Source: an uncultured Bacteroidales bacterium (lineage in GTDB: Bacteria; Bacteroidota; Bacteroidia; Bacteroidales; UBA932). From it: a stretch of DNA of 49,882 bases. The position numbers and the translations under genes were made by a program. The stretch's first letter is position 1. Each line of letters opens with the position of its first letter. Location of the stretch: assembly GCA_944326365.1 (NCBI GenBank), contig CALVDR010000019.1, positions 1 to 49,882 of the forward strand. Direction: 5' to 3'. The notes beneath the pieces are model-generated. The model did no database searches. It worked only from the letters and a program-made list of their open reading frames with translations, and had not been told where the DNA came from. This document shows, piece after piece, positions 1 through 7,674 of this stretch.

Positions 1-72
1 AGTTCGATCGGAAAAATTACAGGGACAGTCTGCCGATTGACTCATAATGACGGAATTTAACGACAGTCCCTA
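1..72 (+). repeat. Terminal inverted repeat, left copy
   Basis: The first 72 bases are the exact reverse complement of the last 72 bases; the match breaks at base 73. Inside the repeat is an imperfect palindrome: AGGGACaGTC at 21-30 faces GACaGTCCCT at 62-71, so one strand could fold. No transposase or integrase adjoins it. It may be a dispersed intergenic repeat at which the assembly stopped, or a real boundary of an invertible or mobile segment. The identity is certain, the meaning open. Confidence 0.95.
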
Positions 73-78
73 TATTAA

Positions 79-594
79 ATGGAAGCACTGCAACAATTAA
101 TTGACAAACTATCTCAGTATAGCTTTTTGACAAATATTCTTCCGGGAGCGGTATTGATGATAACCTTAAAGTATTTTGTAGGTTACGACTTTATTATTGA
201 TGACAACTGGTTCTTGACCGGTGTAATGTTTTATTTCGCAGGAATGGTGTGCAATCGCTTCAGCTCGCTTCTGATAAAACCGTTGCTTGAAGCCTTGCAT
301 ATTGTCAAACCGTTACCATATAAAGATTATATCAGCGGAGAGAAGAAAGATACGAAAATCCTTACCCTCAATACAGACAACAATGCTTATCGGGCATATA
401 TTGCTGTATTCTGTATATCATTATTGGCCTATTTGTATAAACATTTGCTGAGCAGAATAAACTTCTTTATTGATTATCAATGGCCTATTGTTATTGTATT
501 ACTAATACTCCTTTTCGTTTTTTCATATCGGAAACAGACAAAATACATCAAAGACAGGATCGAAGCCAATTCCAGGAAAGATATTCAAGAGTGA
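79..594 (+). CDS. Small multi-spanning membrane protein, unknown function
   Basis: 171 residues, family not recognised. About four hydrophobic stretches are visible: residues about 18-38 (containing NILPGAVLMI), 44-60, 107-124 and 134-149, followed by a basic, charged C-terminal tail. There is no signal peptide, so it is probably an inner-membrane protein. It begins 7 bp after the terminal repeat, so any promoter must lie in the repeat or outside the window. It converges on the Septu-like pair with an 79-bp gap. Small membrane proteins beside AAA/HNH defence genes are sometimes effectors, but nothing in this sequence shows that. Confidence 0.7.
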   Translation: MEALQQLIDKLSQYSFLTNILPGAVLMITLKYFVGYDFIIDDNWFLTGVMFYFAGMVCNRFSSLLIKPLLEALHIVKPLPYKDYISGEKKDTKILTLNTDNNAYRAYIAVFCISLLAYLYKHLLSRINFFIDYQWPIVIVLLILLFVFSYRKQTKYIKDRIEANSRKDIQE

Positions 595-673
595 CCCACG
601 CTATATTTGGACATCTGCGACTGTTTCCCACATATACCGACAAATAGGTCATTCTGCAACTGTCCTGTCACGA

Positions 674-1345
674 TTATTCAAACAAGTCAATTTTTGTACC
701 GGGAAGACATCGCAGAAGAGCTTCTTTCATTTCCGGTATATCCTCAAACTCGTGCATCCATATACTCCAATAACCGGAGCACTGGACTATATATTCCAGC
801 GTAGTAATGAATACCGGTTTCGCCTCATCGACAAGATTCAGATACATTGCCTTATATGATCTGGCTTCAGCTGCGCACTTTTTACGTTCTTCTACTCTTG
901 TATCAGATGCCTTCCGGTAGGTAAGACTGCCTTCTTTCGGGACAGGCCTGTCCAATCCTACCAATTCAATAAGCCTTGACACCCTTTCCTTGTCCTCATC
1001 ACTCAGATTGTCAGCCGGAGCCGGTATCAGCGTAATCGGATCATATTTTATCTTATGATATGTGTCATCCGTATCCGGCCACACAAAATCCCCGATATTG
1101 GAATCATTTATATCTTTGTCGCCTTTGATAGCATTACAGTTTACACAACCTAAAAGAAAGTTATCCCATGAATACTCCAATGATCTGACTTTACTTTTCG
1201 GTTGCTTATGTTCTATTGCTCCGCCAGTGACTATACTTCTTTCACAGTACGAACAATATGGACCGATTGCTTCCATCAAATCTCTTTTGGCCGTATTGTA
1301 AGGCTTGTATTCCTGGTCCTTATGCCCTTTGTCTATAGGTCTCAT
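674..1345 (-). CDS. ptuB: HNH endonuclease, Septu PtuB-like
   Basis: 223 residues. An HNH nuclease core lies near residues 30-85: a CSYC zinc knuckle, then the AIEHKQPKS segment carrying the first catalytic His, then CVNCNAIKGD with the second Cys pair and the Asn. In Septu defence systems such a nuclease (PtuB) acts with the ATPase PtuA against phage. The start overlaps the upstream ATPase stop by 4 bp (ATGA), which indicates translational coupling. The C-terminal half is helical and charged and has no motif I can name. Retron Ec78-type systems carry the same pair with a reverse transcriptase; none is present here. The HNH call is firm and the Septu assignment is probable. Confidence 0.75.
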   Translation of the reverse strand: MRPIDKGHKDQEYKPYNTAKRDLMEAIGPYCSYCERSIVTGGAIEHKQPKSKVRSLEYSWDNFLLGCVNCNAIKGDKDINDSNIGDFVWPDTDDTYHKIKYDPITLIPAPADNLSDEDKERVSRLIELVGLDRPVPKEGSLTYRKASDTRVEERKKCAAEARSYKAMYLNLVDEAKPVFITTLEYIVQCSGYWSIWMHEFEDIPEMKEALLRCLPGTKIDLFE

Positions 1346-2619
1346 TTCTTTTTGCTGTTAAGTTTGGATATTTTTGCCAGCTTTAATTTTGCGACAAATA
1401 CTGGATCGTCACTATATAATTGCATATACGAGTCAAACAGCTCTTCAATATGCGATTTCTCCTCCTCTGTTCCGGAATATGTATCCAAAGCACTGAAAAA
1501 ATCTCTGGCCGTTTTTTCTTTTTCGTCAAAGATCTTACTTCGCTGGGATTTCACACCCATATAAAGAGCATTCGTTTCAAGGCTTACATCATGAGGCTCA
1601 TTCAGACGTTCCTCATTTTCAAGATTGATCAGCTGATCACGGCTCAATGACTGGACAATGAACGGAGAATGTGTCGTTGCGACAAACTGTATTTTCGGAA
1701 AACATTCAGTCAGTTCCGCCACTATTCCTTTCTGCCATGATGGATGAAGATGCAGATCTAGTTCATCAATAAGAACAAGTCCTTCAGTTTCTTTCAAGGC
1801 ATACACTCCAAGTTGCGGATTAAGTTTTATACATCTGTATGCTATGTCTGCTATCATCCCTATCATATTCCTATACCCGTCACTCATCATGCGATACGGA
1901 ATACTGTTTGTTTTATTTCCGTCCCTGTGCACACAGACAATATCATCTTCGGCAAAATCATAATACAAATCTTCCCAATCTTCAAGGCACGTCAGGATCG
2001 CCTGCTTGAATGTGTCTAATCTCTGAACCAAGTCGTCTGAATCCTTTCTATCAATATTCTTTTCAAGTGTCTTATACCAGTTGCGGAATGCCTTGCTGGA
2101 AGACTTGACAGAAAAACAATTCTCATAGCCTTCAAGCCTTGAGCCCTGCTTGGTATAATTAACCTTGTCATTAAGTTCTGCCCATAACCGTCCTGTTCCG
2201 TGATAGGCAAACAAAGGCAATATTACACCATTTCCGCTCATTGCCCTTTCCAGCTCTGCTTTGGCGTATTCAGTTACAGGCTTCGCATATCTGACTGTAT
2301 TGGCAAAGGACAACTTCTCTATACTACGTTTCCAGATTCCCCATTTACCCTCAGCCTCTATTTCACAAGGCAATTGAAGATCGAACACTGATTTTTCCTT
2401 TTCCTCTATCCTGACCTCTCCTTTATATATCGGCCGTTGTATTTTCTGCCCTCCGCCCAATGGTATCAGATAGCAACCGGCAGCAACAGCCAAAGCATCA
2501 AGAATAGATGTTTTTCCTGATCCGTTATCCCCTATAAGAACAGTGAAATTGTTGAGGAAACAGAACTCTTTTTCCTCAAAGCCTTTGAAATTTCTAATCT
2601 TAAGACGATCTATCAACAT
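1342..2619 (-). CDS. ptuA: AAA ATPase, Septu PtuA-like
   Basis: 425 residues with SMC/RecF-like ATPase motifs. The N-terminus MLIDRLKIRNFKGF is followed by Walker A GDNGSGKTS near residue 30. Late in the protein come Walker B with the D-loop (LVLIDELDLHLHPSW) and the ATTHSP switch histidine. This is the overcoated AAA_21-type ATPase found as PtuA in Septu and as effector ATPase in some retrons. It is first in a two-gene operon with the HNH nuclease, overlapping it by 4 bp. A TAnnTTTG box with a large palindrome lies just upstream. Other OLD-like ATPases look similar; the overlapping HNH partner is what favours Septu. No truncation is seen. Confidence 0.78.
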   Translation of the reverse strand: MLIDRLKIRNFKGFEEKEFCFLNNFTVLIGDNGSGKTSILDALAVAAGCYLIPLGGGQKIQRPIYKGEVRIEEKEKSVFDLQLPCEIEAEGKWGIWKRSIEKLSFANTVRYAKPVTEYAKAELERAMSGNGVILPLFAYHGTGRLWAELNDKVNYTKQGSRLEGYENCFSVKSSSKAFRNWYKTLEKNIDRKDSDDLVQRLDTFKQAILTCLEDWEDLYYDFAEDDIVCVHRDGNKTNSIPYRMMSDGYRNMIGMIADIAYRCIKLNPQLGVYALKETEGLVLIDELDLHLHPSWQKGIVAELTECFPKIQFVATTHSPFIVQSLSRDQLINLENEERLNEPHDVSLETNALYMGVKSQRSKIFDEKEKTARDFFSALDTYSGTEEEKSHIEELFDSYMQLYSDDPVFVAKLKLAKISKLNSKKK

Positions 2620-2639
2620 TGTCAGACTATTTAATACAA

Positions 2640-2701
2640 CAAATTTAGCTTATTTTTCAAGAATATGGGAATCAATACAGATTTTATCCCATATTCTTGA
2701 A
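2640..2701 (-). promoter_or_regulatory. Promoter box and 15-bp-arm palindrome upstream of ptuA-like gene
   Basis: On the - strand, TAAATTTG at 2647-2640 fits the Bacteroidetes TAnnTTTG box and would start a leader of about 15 nt before the ATPase start codon. Directly upstream, 2656-2670 and 2687-2701 form a perfect inverted repeat with 15-bp arms and a 16-nt spacer. It covers the place where the -33 element would be. No T-run follows on either strand, so an operator is favoured over a terminator of the preceding gene. Confidence 0.5.
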
Positions 2702-2719
2702 GATATATGACTACTGATA

Positions 2720-3094
2720 TTATGCATAGAGTTTTTCTGAATATGCAGACTCTACCATTTGGCCATATTCCTCATCAGACATTCCCTCCCTCCGTTCCAC
2801 TATATCATCTATTATTGATCCGAGTTCATCAAAATAGACTTCACTTCTTGCAATCGCCAGTTTACCGTCTTGAACAAGGCATATATCGTACAGATCCGCA
2901 CCTTCATCAAGTTTTATTACGACTGTTCCTTTGAATTGAAACCCGTTTACATCAAATGCAAGCCCTGACTGACTGCCTAATGTTGCAGCTCTTACATTAT
3001 GTATTCCCCATGACCATAGAACATTATAATCGGTAAAGTCTTTGAGTTGTTGCCAGATTGTGACAGCCACATCTATTGTGTGAGATTTGTTCAT
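2720..3094 (-). CDS. Hypothetical protein, 124 aa
   Basis: Not recognised. It is a soluble acidic protein with no signal peptide. The centre alternates hydrophobic and charged residues, suggesting beta strands (GLAFDVNGFQFKGTVVIKL), and the C-terminus is helical and acidic. It follows the 182-aa gene by 11 bp on the same strand, so they are probably co-transcribed. The AAA/HNH pair lies 100 bp downstream behind its own promoter and palindrome, so a functional link to it is possible but unproven. Confidence 0.6.
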   Translation of the reverse strand: MNKSHTIDVAVTIWQQLKDFTDYNVLWSWGIHNVRAATLGSQSGLAFDVNGFQFKGTVVIKLDEGADLYDICLVQDGKLAIARSEVYFDELGSIIDDIVERREGMSDEEYGQMVESAYSEKLYA

Positions 3095-3105
3095 AAACCA
3101 GTTAA

Positions 3106-3654
3106 TTAAATGTGAGGTATATATCGTCCGGTTGCTTCAAGATATTCAAGGATGCCTTTCGCTTCTTCATGAGATGCCCTATTCCTATCATCATAGTAGC
3201 GACTGTCATCAGCCATGACTTTAAGACACTCCAGCAACAGTCTGTAGAAACTTTGCTGAAGAGTCGGATGCATCATCGGAATAGATAACGCAAATTTCCT
3301 TATATCAAAACTGTAGTTATTCAAGGACCTTTCGACTTCCTTAGCGAGCCTATGTTCTTCGGTATAAATACCAATATCGGCCTTCTCATACCTTTCTACC
3401 TGGGTGTCAAGAAATTCAAATATTGCCCAGTCCGAAAAGAATGTATCCCATAAATCATATTCATATCCTTCATTGCTTACAAGCATGACTTTAGCAGATA
3501 ATCTCGGAGACTCAGATATGCTGTATTCATTATTTATACGGATTTGTTTAAGTTCATTATAACTTGGTAATGTTCCATGCTTGCGGATAATCTCAAGTAA
3601 TCTGTCTTCCGCTTCGCAATGAAGTTTGTCGAGTTTTGCACAATATGCTTTCAT
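3106..3654 (-). CDS. Hypothetical protein, 182 aa
   Basis: Not recognised. It is a mostly helical, charged, cytosolic protein with no signal peptide, membrane segment or catalytic motif. The N-terminal part resembles a helical bundle (CAKLDKLHCEAEDRLLEIIRK). It sits in a - strand run with the SSB-like gene, a 48-aa gene and the 124-aa gene. Neighbourhoods with an SSB and plasmid-type Rep suggest mobile-element cargo or maintenance. Coding potential is supported by length and uninterrupted neighbours only. Confidence 0.6.
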   Translation of the reverse strand: MKAYCAKLDKLHCEAEDRLLEIIRKHGTLPSYNELKQIRINNEYSISESPRLSAKVMLVSNEGYEYDLWDTFFSDWAIFEFLDTQVERYEKADIGIYTEEHRLAKEVERSLNNYSFDIRKFALSIPMMHPTLQQSFYRLLLECLKVMADDSRYYDDRNRASHEEAKGILEYLEATGRYIPHI

Positions 3655-3675
3655 AAAAATGCCGATTAGAAAGTT

Positions 3676-3822
3676 TTACTCATGACTTATATTGCCGGCC
3701 TTTTCCGGGACAATGACTTGCTTCAGTTCAAGACCAAAGTCTGCAATCAAGTTCTGCAGTTCTTTGCTATAACATATTATTTCGCCAATCTGCATGGGAA
3801 CAGCTATTCGTTTGTTGTCCAT
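3676..3822 (-). CDS. Small hypothetical protein, 48 aa
   Basis: A 48-codon reading frame from ATG at 3822 to TAA at 3676 that starts MDNKRIAVPMQIGEIICYSK. It fits neatly between the SSB-like gene (15 bp upstream) and the 182-aa gene (21 bp downstream), in the same direction. Its spacing matches an operon member better than a chance frame. No signal peptide or motif. The function is unknown, and no good ribosome-binding site is visible, which is common in Bacteroidetes. Confidence 0.5.
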   Translation of the reverse strand: MDNKRIAVPMQIGEIICYSKELQNLIADFGLELKQVIVPEKAGNISHE

Positions 3823-3837
3823 ATAAGTGATTTTTAT

Positions 3838-4128
3838 TTATTCATTCGCACTTCTGATCTTTTCTGCAACTACCTGAAACCCACTGAAAGCCTTGCCGTC
3901 TTTAGAATAATTGTTTGGTCTCAGAAACCCTTTCACAAAAACTTCTTTTCCTTTCAACAGCAGGTCTGTCGGAATCTTCTTGTCTTTAGCAAACAATACG
4001 CAGTTGAAGAACATCGCTTCATTGTTCACCCGATGTGCAATAGAAAATGACGCGAAAGTCATTGCATCATTGATTCTGGCATCTTTTGTCAGAAATCCTG
4101 AAATCTGTATAAGGTTATCACTTTTCAT
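3838..4128 (-). CDS. ssb: Single-stranded DNA-binding protein-like (OB fold)
   Basis: 96 residues from the chosen start MKSDNLIQISGFL at 4128; a 14-residue longer frame exists but adds an atypical N-terminus. The pattern fits a short SSB OB fold: N-terminal IQISGFLTKDARI, a central F..CVLFAKDKK strand pair, and KGKEVFVKGFLRPNNY with the usual glycine and aromatic positions. It lacks the long tail and acidic DDDIPF-type tip that recruits partners in housekeeping SSB. Short SSBs are typical of plasmids and integrative elements, which fits the Rep gene 1.4 kb away. Confidence 0.65.
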   Translation of the reverse strand: MKSDNLIQISGFLTKDARINDAMTFASFSIAHRVNNEAMFFNCVLFAKDKKIPTDLLLKGKEVFVKGFLRPNNYSKDGKAFSGFQVVAEKIRSANE

Positions 4129-4174
4129 AATGAAACACTTTAAGGAGTTGAACTTAAGTTTTTGAAGCATTAAT

Positions 4175-4285
4175 GTCCCTGAGCAGGAATGTCAAGTATG
4201 AACCGGAAAATACTACCCGGGAGGGTGGAGATTTTCCGAGTGAAAGGCATGTCCGGTACTTGACATTCCAGAAAGCGAAAGGGAC
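4175..4285 (+). repeat. Structured repeat element, copy A
   Basis: A nested foldable element. The outer arms GTCCCT (4175-4180) and AGGGAC (4280-4285) enclose a perfect 13-bp stem (4186-4198 with 4257-4269), then CGGAAAAT/ATTTTCCG (4204-4211 with 4231-4238), then CTACCC-GGGA-GGGTGG (4213-4228) closed by a GNRA-type loop. The core is shared with a second copy at 49614-49712, although the outer stems differ in sequence. It overlaps no credible gene and lies upstream of the SSB-like gene in the opposite direction. Whether it acts as RNA or DNA is unknown, and I cannot assign it to a named family. Confidence 0.65.
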
Positions 4286-4392
4286 GACCTTTGCTGATAA
4301 AAACATAAGATGTTCAACTCCGCTGTTTCAGGAAAGCCCGGATGACACCAGTAAAGTCAGGACTATCATCACCGGTACTGCCAAAATACCAA

Positions 4393-4409
4393 TGTTCGTG
4401 TCACGAACA
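4393..4409. promoter_or_regulatory. 17-bp palindrome in the 4286-4599 intergenic stretch
   Basis: TGTTCGTGtCACGAACA is a perfect palindrome around a single central base, a size and symmetry typical of a dimeric regulator site. It lies in the non-coding stretch between structured element A and the small gene at 4676. I see no credible gene in the remainder of that stretch. Confidence 0.35.
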
Positions 4410-4599
4410 CACATCTTGCTATACGGACCAGAGCCAATGTTTCAAGATGTTGCTCAAATACACATAGAAATGACACAAACGGTGCTGATATTTATACCAA
4501 ACTAAAGAATACAGAACAGCATGATACCTATGAATCACTCTGGAAGACAATGACACTGAAAAAGAAAAACATCAATACATAATTATATGAAAATATGCA

Positions 4600-4635
4600 T
4601 ATATTTGTACATACTTACATATTCTATGTAAGTAT
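4600..4635 (+). promoter_or_regulatory. Promoter box with adjoining operator-like hairpin
   Basis: TATATTTG at 4600-4607 fits the TAnnTTTG box. It is followed at once by ATACTTACAT-attct-ATGTAAGTAT (4611-4635), 10-bp arms placed over the expected transcription start. The gene at 4676 has a DNA-binding-like small product, so autoregulation at this site is plausible. No good TTTG -33 box was found. Confidence 0.45.
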
Positions 4636-4675
4636 ATAAACAGATTTACATGTATTTATAAAAACATAATTTAAT

Positions 4676-5020
4676 ATGAGCCAGTTGGATAATTTCAGGA
4701 ATGCACTGAAAAAACAGGAAAACACCAATGAACCCACTGCCCCCGACCTGTCACAAGAACAGGTGCAGACGAATGGCAATGCCTCAATTAACCGAAAAGA
4801 AACAAGAACCAAACAAGGGCAACAAAAGATGAAAAGAACTAGCATAGGCTTACCAGGAGAGATACATGAAAAGTTGAAAGTAATTAGCTTATGGATGAAA
4901 AGAGAAGGAATAAAGGATAATCCCGGCCTTGTTGATACCGTCAATGAATTAGTAGATTTTTATTTGAGCGAACATCCTTCAGCAGAAAAGTTTCTGGAAA
5001 TGTTTTATACTCTCAAATAA
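4676..5020 (+). CDS. Small DNA-binding-like protein near the replication origin
   Basis: 114 residues. The first 50 are polar, Gln/Asn/Thr-rich and probably disordered. The C-terminal 60 start with KRTSIGLPGEIHEKLKVISLW, which resembles the strand and first helix of a ribbon-helix-helix fold, and continue with a helical LVDTVNELVDFYL segment. Bacteroidetes plasmids and integrative elements often carry such a protein (DUF3408-like) for partition or copy control. It lies beside iteron-like repeats and across from the Rep gene, and its promoter carries a palindrome. The family assignment is by resemblance only. Confidence 0.55.
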   Translation: MSQLDNFRNALKKQENTNEPTAPDLSQEQVQTNGNASINRKETRTKQGQQKMKRTSIGLPGEIHEKLKVISLWMKREGIKDNPGLVDTVNELVDFYLSEHPSAEKFLEMFYTLK

Positions 5021-5068
5021 CTATAATATTTGATACCATCAAATTACAAACCATGACCTTGAATGAAC

Positions 5069-5322
5069 TTCGTCCAAACTTAGGGAAACGAAGAAAGTTC
5101 GTCAAAAATTAGAAATTGAAAATCAATCCGATACAGGCAAATAATGTTTATGTACTACTATAATCATCGTTCAAATACTTGAAAAAGGTATCAAATCGGA
5201 TTCCCGGAGAGCATAAACCTGAAATTTCGTATAAACTTAGGAAGGTGTTCGTCAAAACTTAGTAAATAGTTCGTCAGGCCATAGGAGATATTCCAACACA
5301 TACTCTTCAAAATTTAGTAAAA
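5069..5322 (+). repeat. Iteron-like direct repeats, candidate replication origin
   Basis: About 20-bp direct repeats of the form TTCGTCAAAACTTAGTAAA occur at 5069-5088, 5098-5117, 5226-5245 and 5248-5267, with shorter copies at 5270-5278 and 5306-5322. Three neighbouring starts are spaced by 22 bp (5226, 5248, 5270), as expected for iterons. An 8-bp inverted pair (AATCCGAT/ATCGGATT) lies between the two groups. The stretch 5323-5504 has no gene; it is A-rich and contains the palindrome TTTGTGaCACAAA at 5348-5360. Rep_3-type initiators bind iterons, and one is encoded next door. Confidence 0.7.
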
Positions 5323-5504
5323 ATGAGAAAGAAGCTCAAGGAATTAATTTGTGACACAAACAATTACAGAAACATTTGCATATTATACAAATAGAAAATC
5401 AATTGAATCAACAAATGACAGCAAAACAAAAAAGATGAAAAAGGAAAACTGTCAAAAAGAGAAAATTGCGTAAAAGAGAAAAGCAAAAATGGACTTGATA
5501 ACTA

Positions 5505-6590
5505 TTACCTGTCATCGTGATCATTCAAATCATTTTCATCATCTACAATTGCATATCTGGCGAGCCAGTCAGAAAACCATACATTCATAGAAGCACTCAC
5601 ATAACTGTCGACATCACTGATGTGATTGTTTTTTCTGACATAAGAGGTCAAGTCCATCAATTTGGCAAGAAAAGGCTTGAGGTCTTCGTAGTCAATATGC
5701 CCGAAAATCCGCTGAATCGTATCCAATTTCACACCGACAGACATAAGCAGATTAAAGCAGATGTCACGAGCCGATTCCATTTCTTTCTTTTTCTGTTCAG
5801 GAGAAACAATCCTTTTGATTTTAAAAACAATTCTGGGATCTCCATTCAGTTTATATAATCTATACTGGAACCATATCGGAAATCTCTGTTTCAATTCCTG
5901 TTGAGCCGGATTGATGATTTTTGTGACTATATTGTCATATCTGTCATAAGCTGGTCCCAATGCAAGAATTCTTCTGAAATTCTCTAAAGAAATAATAAAA
6001 CCGCCTTTCGTTCTCCATGAGCATATAAGCCAGTATATTCTTACAGCATACTTGTTTGTAAGGGACATTGCTGATGAATGTGAATATGTAGAAAAGCCCT
6101 CTTCTGTAAGGAGAAGACGCCTGACCATTTCATCCAGAAGATATATATCGACTTCTTTTGAATACGGAGGAAACGAATATCCTGCAATAAGTCCGCTGAA
6201 AGAATTTACGATATTCAGGCCACCAATGCATTTTACCGTCTCAGGAAAAATGAGTTTTGCATCCTGCAATTCTTCAAAATAAGTCCTTAACCGACCTCCG
6301 TTCTTCTGCCCTAGATTGAATTCAGATACAGGAATAGTCAGCACTCTTGTCTGCATCCTTTCCGGATTATGTCCAGGCAACAGATTTTCAGGAATATTAA
6401 ACGAGCGCCTTCTTCGTGAGATCTTGAACTGGAGGGCTGATTGAAGGCAGGAGATTATAATCATAAGAATCCGAAGATGTACTAGTTTCAGGTTTCCTTC
6501 AATATAAGCGACTCCATTGACCTGAATAATTTCATCTCTAGGCAAGGTGCTATTGTAAAATTTACCTTTATAATTCTTCTTAAAACTCAT
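5505..6590 (-). CDS. Plasmid-type replication initiator (Rep_3/RepB-like)
   Basis: 361 residues from the start MSFKKNYKGKFYNS at 6590; the upstream 21 codons read as promoter and operator DNA rather than protein. The layout fits a two winged-helix initiator: an N-terminal domain near residues 20-150 (KLVHLRILMIIISCLQSAL, then VLTIPVSEFNLGQKNGGRLR) and a second domain near 170-280 with TNKYAVRIYWLICSWRTKGG and NPAQQELKQRFPIWFQYRLY. Such proteins bind iterons to start replication. Promoter boxes and a palindrome precede it, and iteron-like repeats follow its 3' end. It may run a plasmid or an integrated element; no partition ATPase or relaxase is visible here. Confidence 0.72.
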   Translation of the reverse strand: MSFKKNYKGKFYNSTLPRDEIIQVNGVAYIEGNLKLVHLRILMIIISCLQSALQFKISRRRRSFNIPENLLPGHNPERMQTRVLTIPVSEFNLGQKNGGRLRTYFEELQDAKLIFPETVKCIGGLNIVNSFSGLIAGYSFPPYSKEVDIYLLDEMVRRLLLTEEGFSTYSHSSAMSLTNKYAVRIYWLICSWRTKGGFIISLENFRRILALGPAYDRYDNIVTKIINPAQQELKQRFPIWFQYRLYKLNGDPRIVFKIKRIVSPEQKKKEMESARDICFNLLMSVGVKLDTIQRIFGHIDYEDLKPFLAKLMDLTSYVRKNNHISDVDSYVSASMNVWFSDWLARYAIVDDENDLNDHDDR

Positions 6591-6594
6591 CTTC

Positions 6595-6679
6595 TGTCCA
6601 TAATAATGGACACAAAAGTATCTGAAAATTTGGAAAAGCCAAAATATTATCATTACTTTGTGTCATATTTATGGACACA
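6595..6679. promoter_or_regulatory. Rep promoter with two operator-like inverted repeats
   Basis: On the - strand TTTG (6643-6640), 19 bp, then TACTTTTG (6620-6613) match the Bacteroides promoter consensus exactly, with a short leader to the Rep start. TGTCCAT-AATA-ATGGACA (6595-6612) lies at the expected transcription start, and TGTGTCAT-4-ATGGACACA (6659-6679) repeats the same half-sites in the divergent gap. This suggests autoregulation by Rep and perhaps shared control of the + strand cluster. Confidence 0.65.
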
Positions 6680-6717
6680 ATAAATCACTTAAAGCACTAA
6701 TAATATATAATTTATAA

Positions 6718-7278
6718 ATGCAGAATCTAATTAAATATATACTTTGTCTGATTTCTGTTATATCTTTTATGACAATTTCACATTATGCTTCAGCTCAAAG
6801 GACAATGCACGGACAGTCTTCCATTCATGCAGAGGCTCTGTTCAATGGCCGTTCTTTCGGAGCTGAGGTGTCTTATGGACAATATACGTTAAACGGATAT
6901 TGGGATACCGGAATATCGTTCAATGACTATAATGAAAATCTTAGTACAGGCGACAGATTCCAATATGGACATCTTTCAGTTAAAGGAGGGTATATGTTCC
7001 GAATTGCCGGCACAACCAGCCGCAATATAAGCCTATATGGAGGAGGCGGCACATTTCTGGGATGCGAACTCATGGATCCTTTTGGCAGACTGCCGTTCAT
7101 CGAAACAAATACCAATGATTTCCGATTCCTTTACGGAATATACGCAAAAATCAATCTTGAAGTATTTTTAATAGAAAAAACAGCATTGACATTAAATCTT
7201 GCTTTGCCAGTTAATTTCTCATCCGTATTCGAAGCTGTCCACTACCAGACCGGATTAGGATGCAAGATACTATTATAG
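6718..7278 (+). CDS. Outer-membrane beta-barrel protein, TraO-like
   Basis: 186 residues with a signal peptide ending near ASA-QR at about residue 27. The rest alternates aromatic and glycine residues in short amphipathic strands, for example GYMFRIAGT, SLYGGGGTFLG and GLGCKILL at the C-terminus, as in small outer-membrane barrels. The pattern resembles TraO-family proteins of Bacteroides conjugative elements and small barrels encoded in fimbrial loci. It is followed by 396 bp without a gene and then the DUF3575 gene, so it may be outside the fimbrial operon. The barrel call is firmer than the TraO name. Confidence 0.55.
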   Translation: MQNLIKYILCLISVISFMTISHYASAQRTMHGQSSIHAEALFNGRSFGAEVSYGQYTLNGYWDTGISFNDYNENLSTGDRFQYGHLSVKGGYMFRIAGTTSRNISLYGGGGTFLGCELMDPFGRLPFIETNTNDFRFLYGIYAKINLEVFLIEKTALTLNLALPVNFSSVFEAVHYQTGLGCKILL

Positions 7279-7674
7279 AAATTGCCTGTAAATCATGATT
7301 GACAGTTAAACCGGACAGAAAACTTCATAAAACATAATATAAGTAACGAACATGACATAGAATCAACATACTATTGTCCAATCGAACATTGCACCTGAAG
7401 CCGATCATAATATTTCATACAAGGTGAAACAGATATACGCCGGAATGACCGGGATGTCGAAAGACAAGGACTAAGTGAGAGAAAATTTAGCGGGCAGACA
7501 ATAGTCTTCACTGGTCATTACCGGCTTTTGTATTCTATTTATCAGAATCATATTACATTTTCATTACCAATTCATTACCAAAATATCCATGGACATATGC
7601 CACAGTCAATTCAACACACACATTAATCCAGGGAAGGCCGTTGCGAAATGCCCTTCCTTTCAAAATCGTAAAAT
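7279..7674 (+). other. Intergenic stretch with possible gene remnant and leader hairpin
   Basis: No intact gene. A start-less open frame at 7361-7474 ends VKQIYAGMTGMSKDKD and reads like protein, so it could be the tail of a decayed gene; I cannot name it. Near 7565-7590 TTCATTACCAA occurs twice in tandem. Just before the DUF3575 gene, GGAAGG and CCTTCC can pair around a short loop, giving a weak hairpin in the leader. Confidence 0.3.

Noticed and set aside
1..72. Insertion-sequence end
   Set aside because: No transposase, target duplication or second IS end nearby; the inverted partner is 49.8 kb away.
4175..4285. Retron msr/msd RNA
   Set aside because: Paired outer arms recall a1/a2, but the inside is only about 58 nt and no reverse transcriptase gene exists in the window.
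4173..4505. 110-aa + strand reading frame
   Set aside because: It runs through structured element A and the palindrome; its amino-acid pattern is explained by the repeat, and no signal, domain or operon context supports it.
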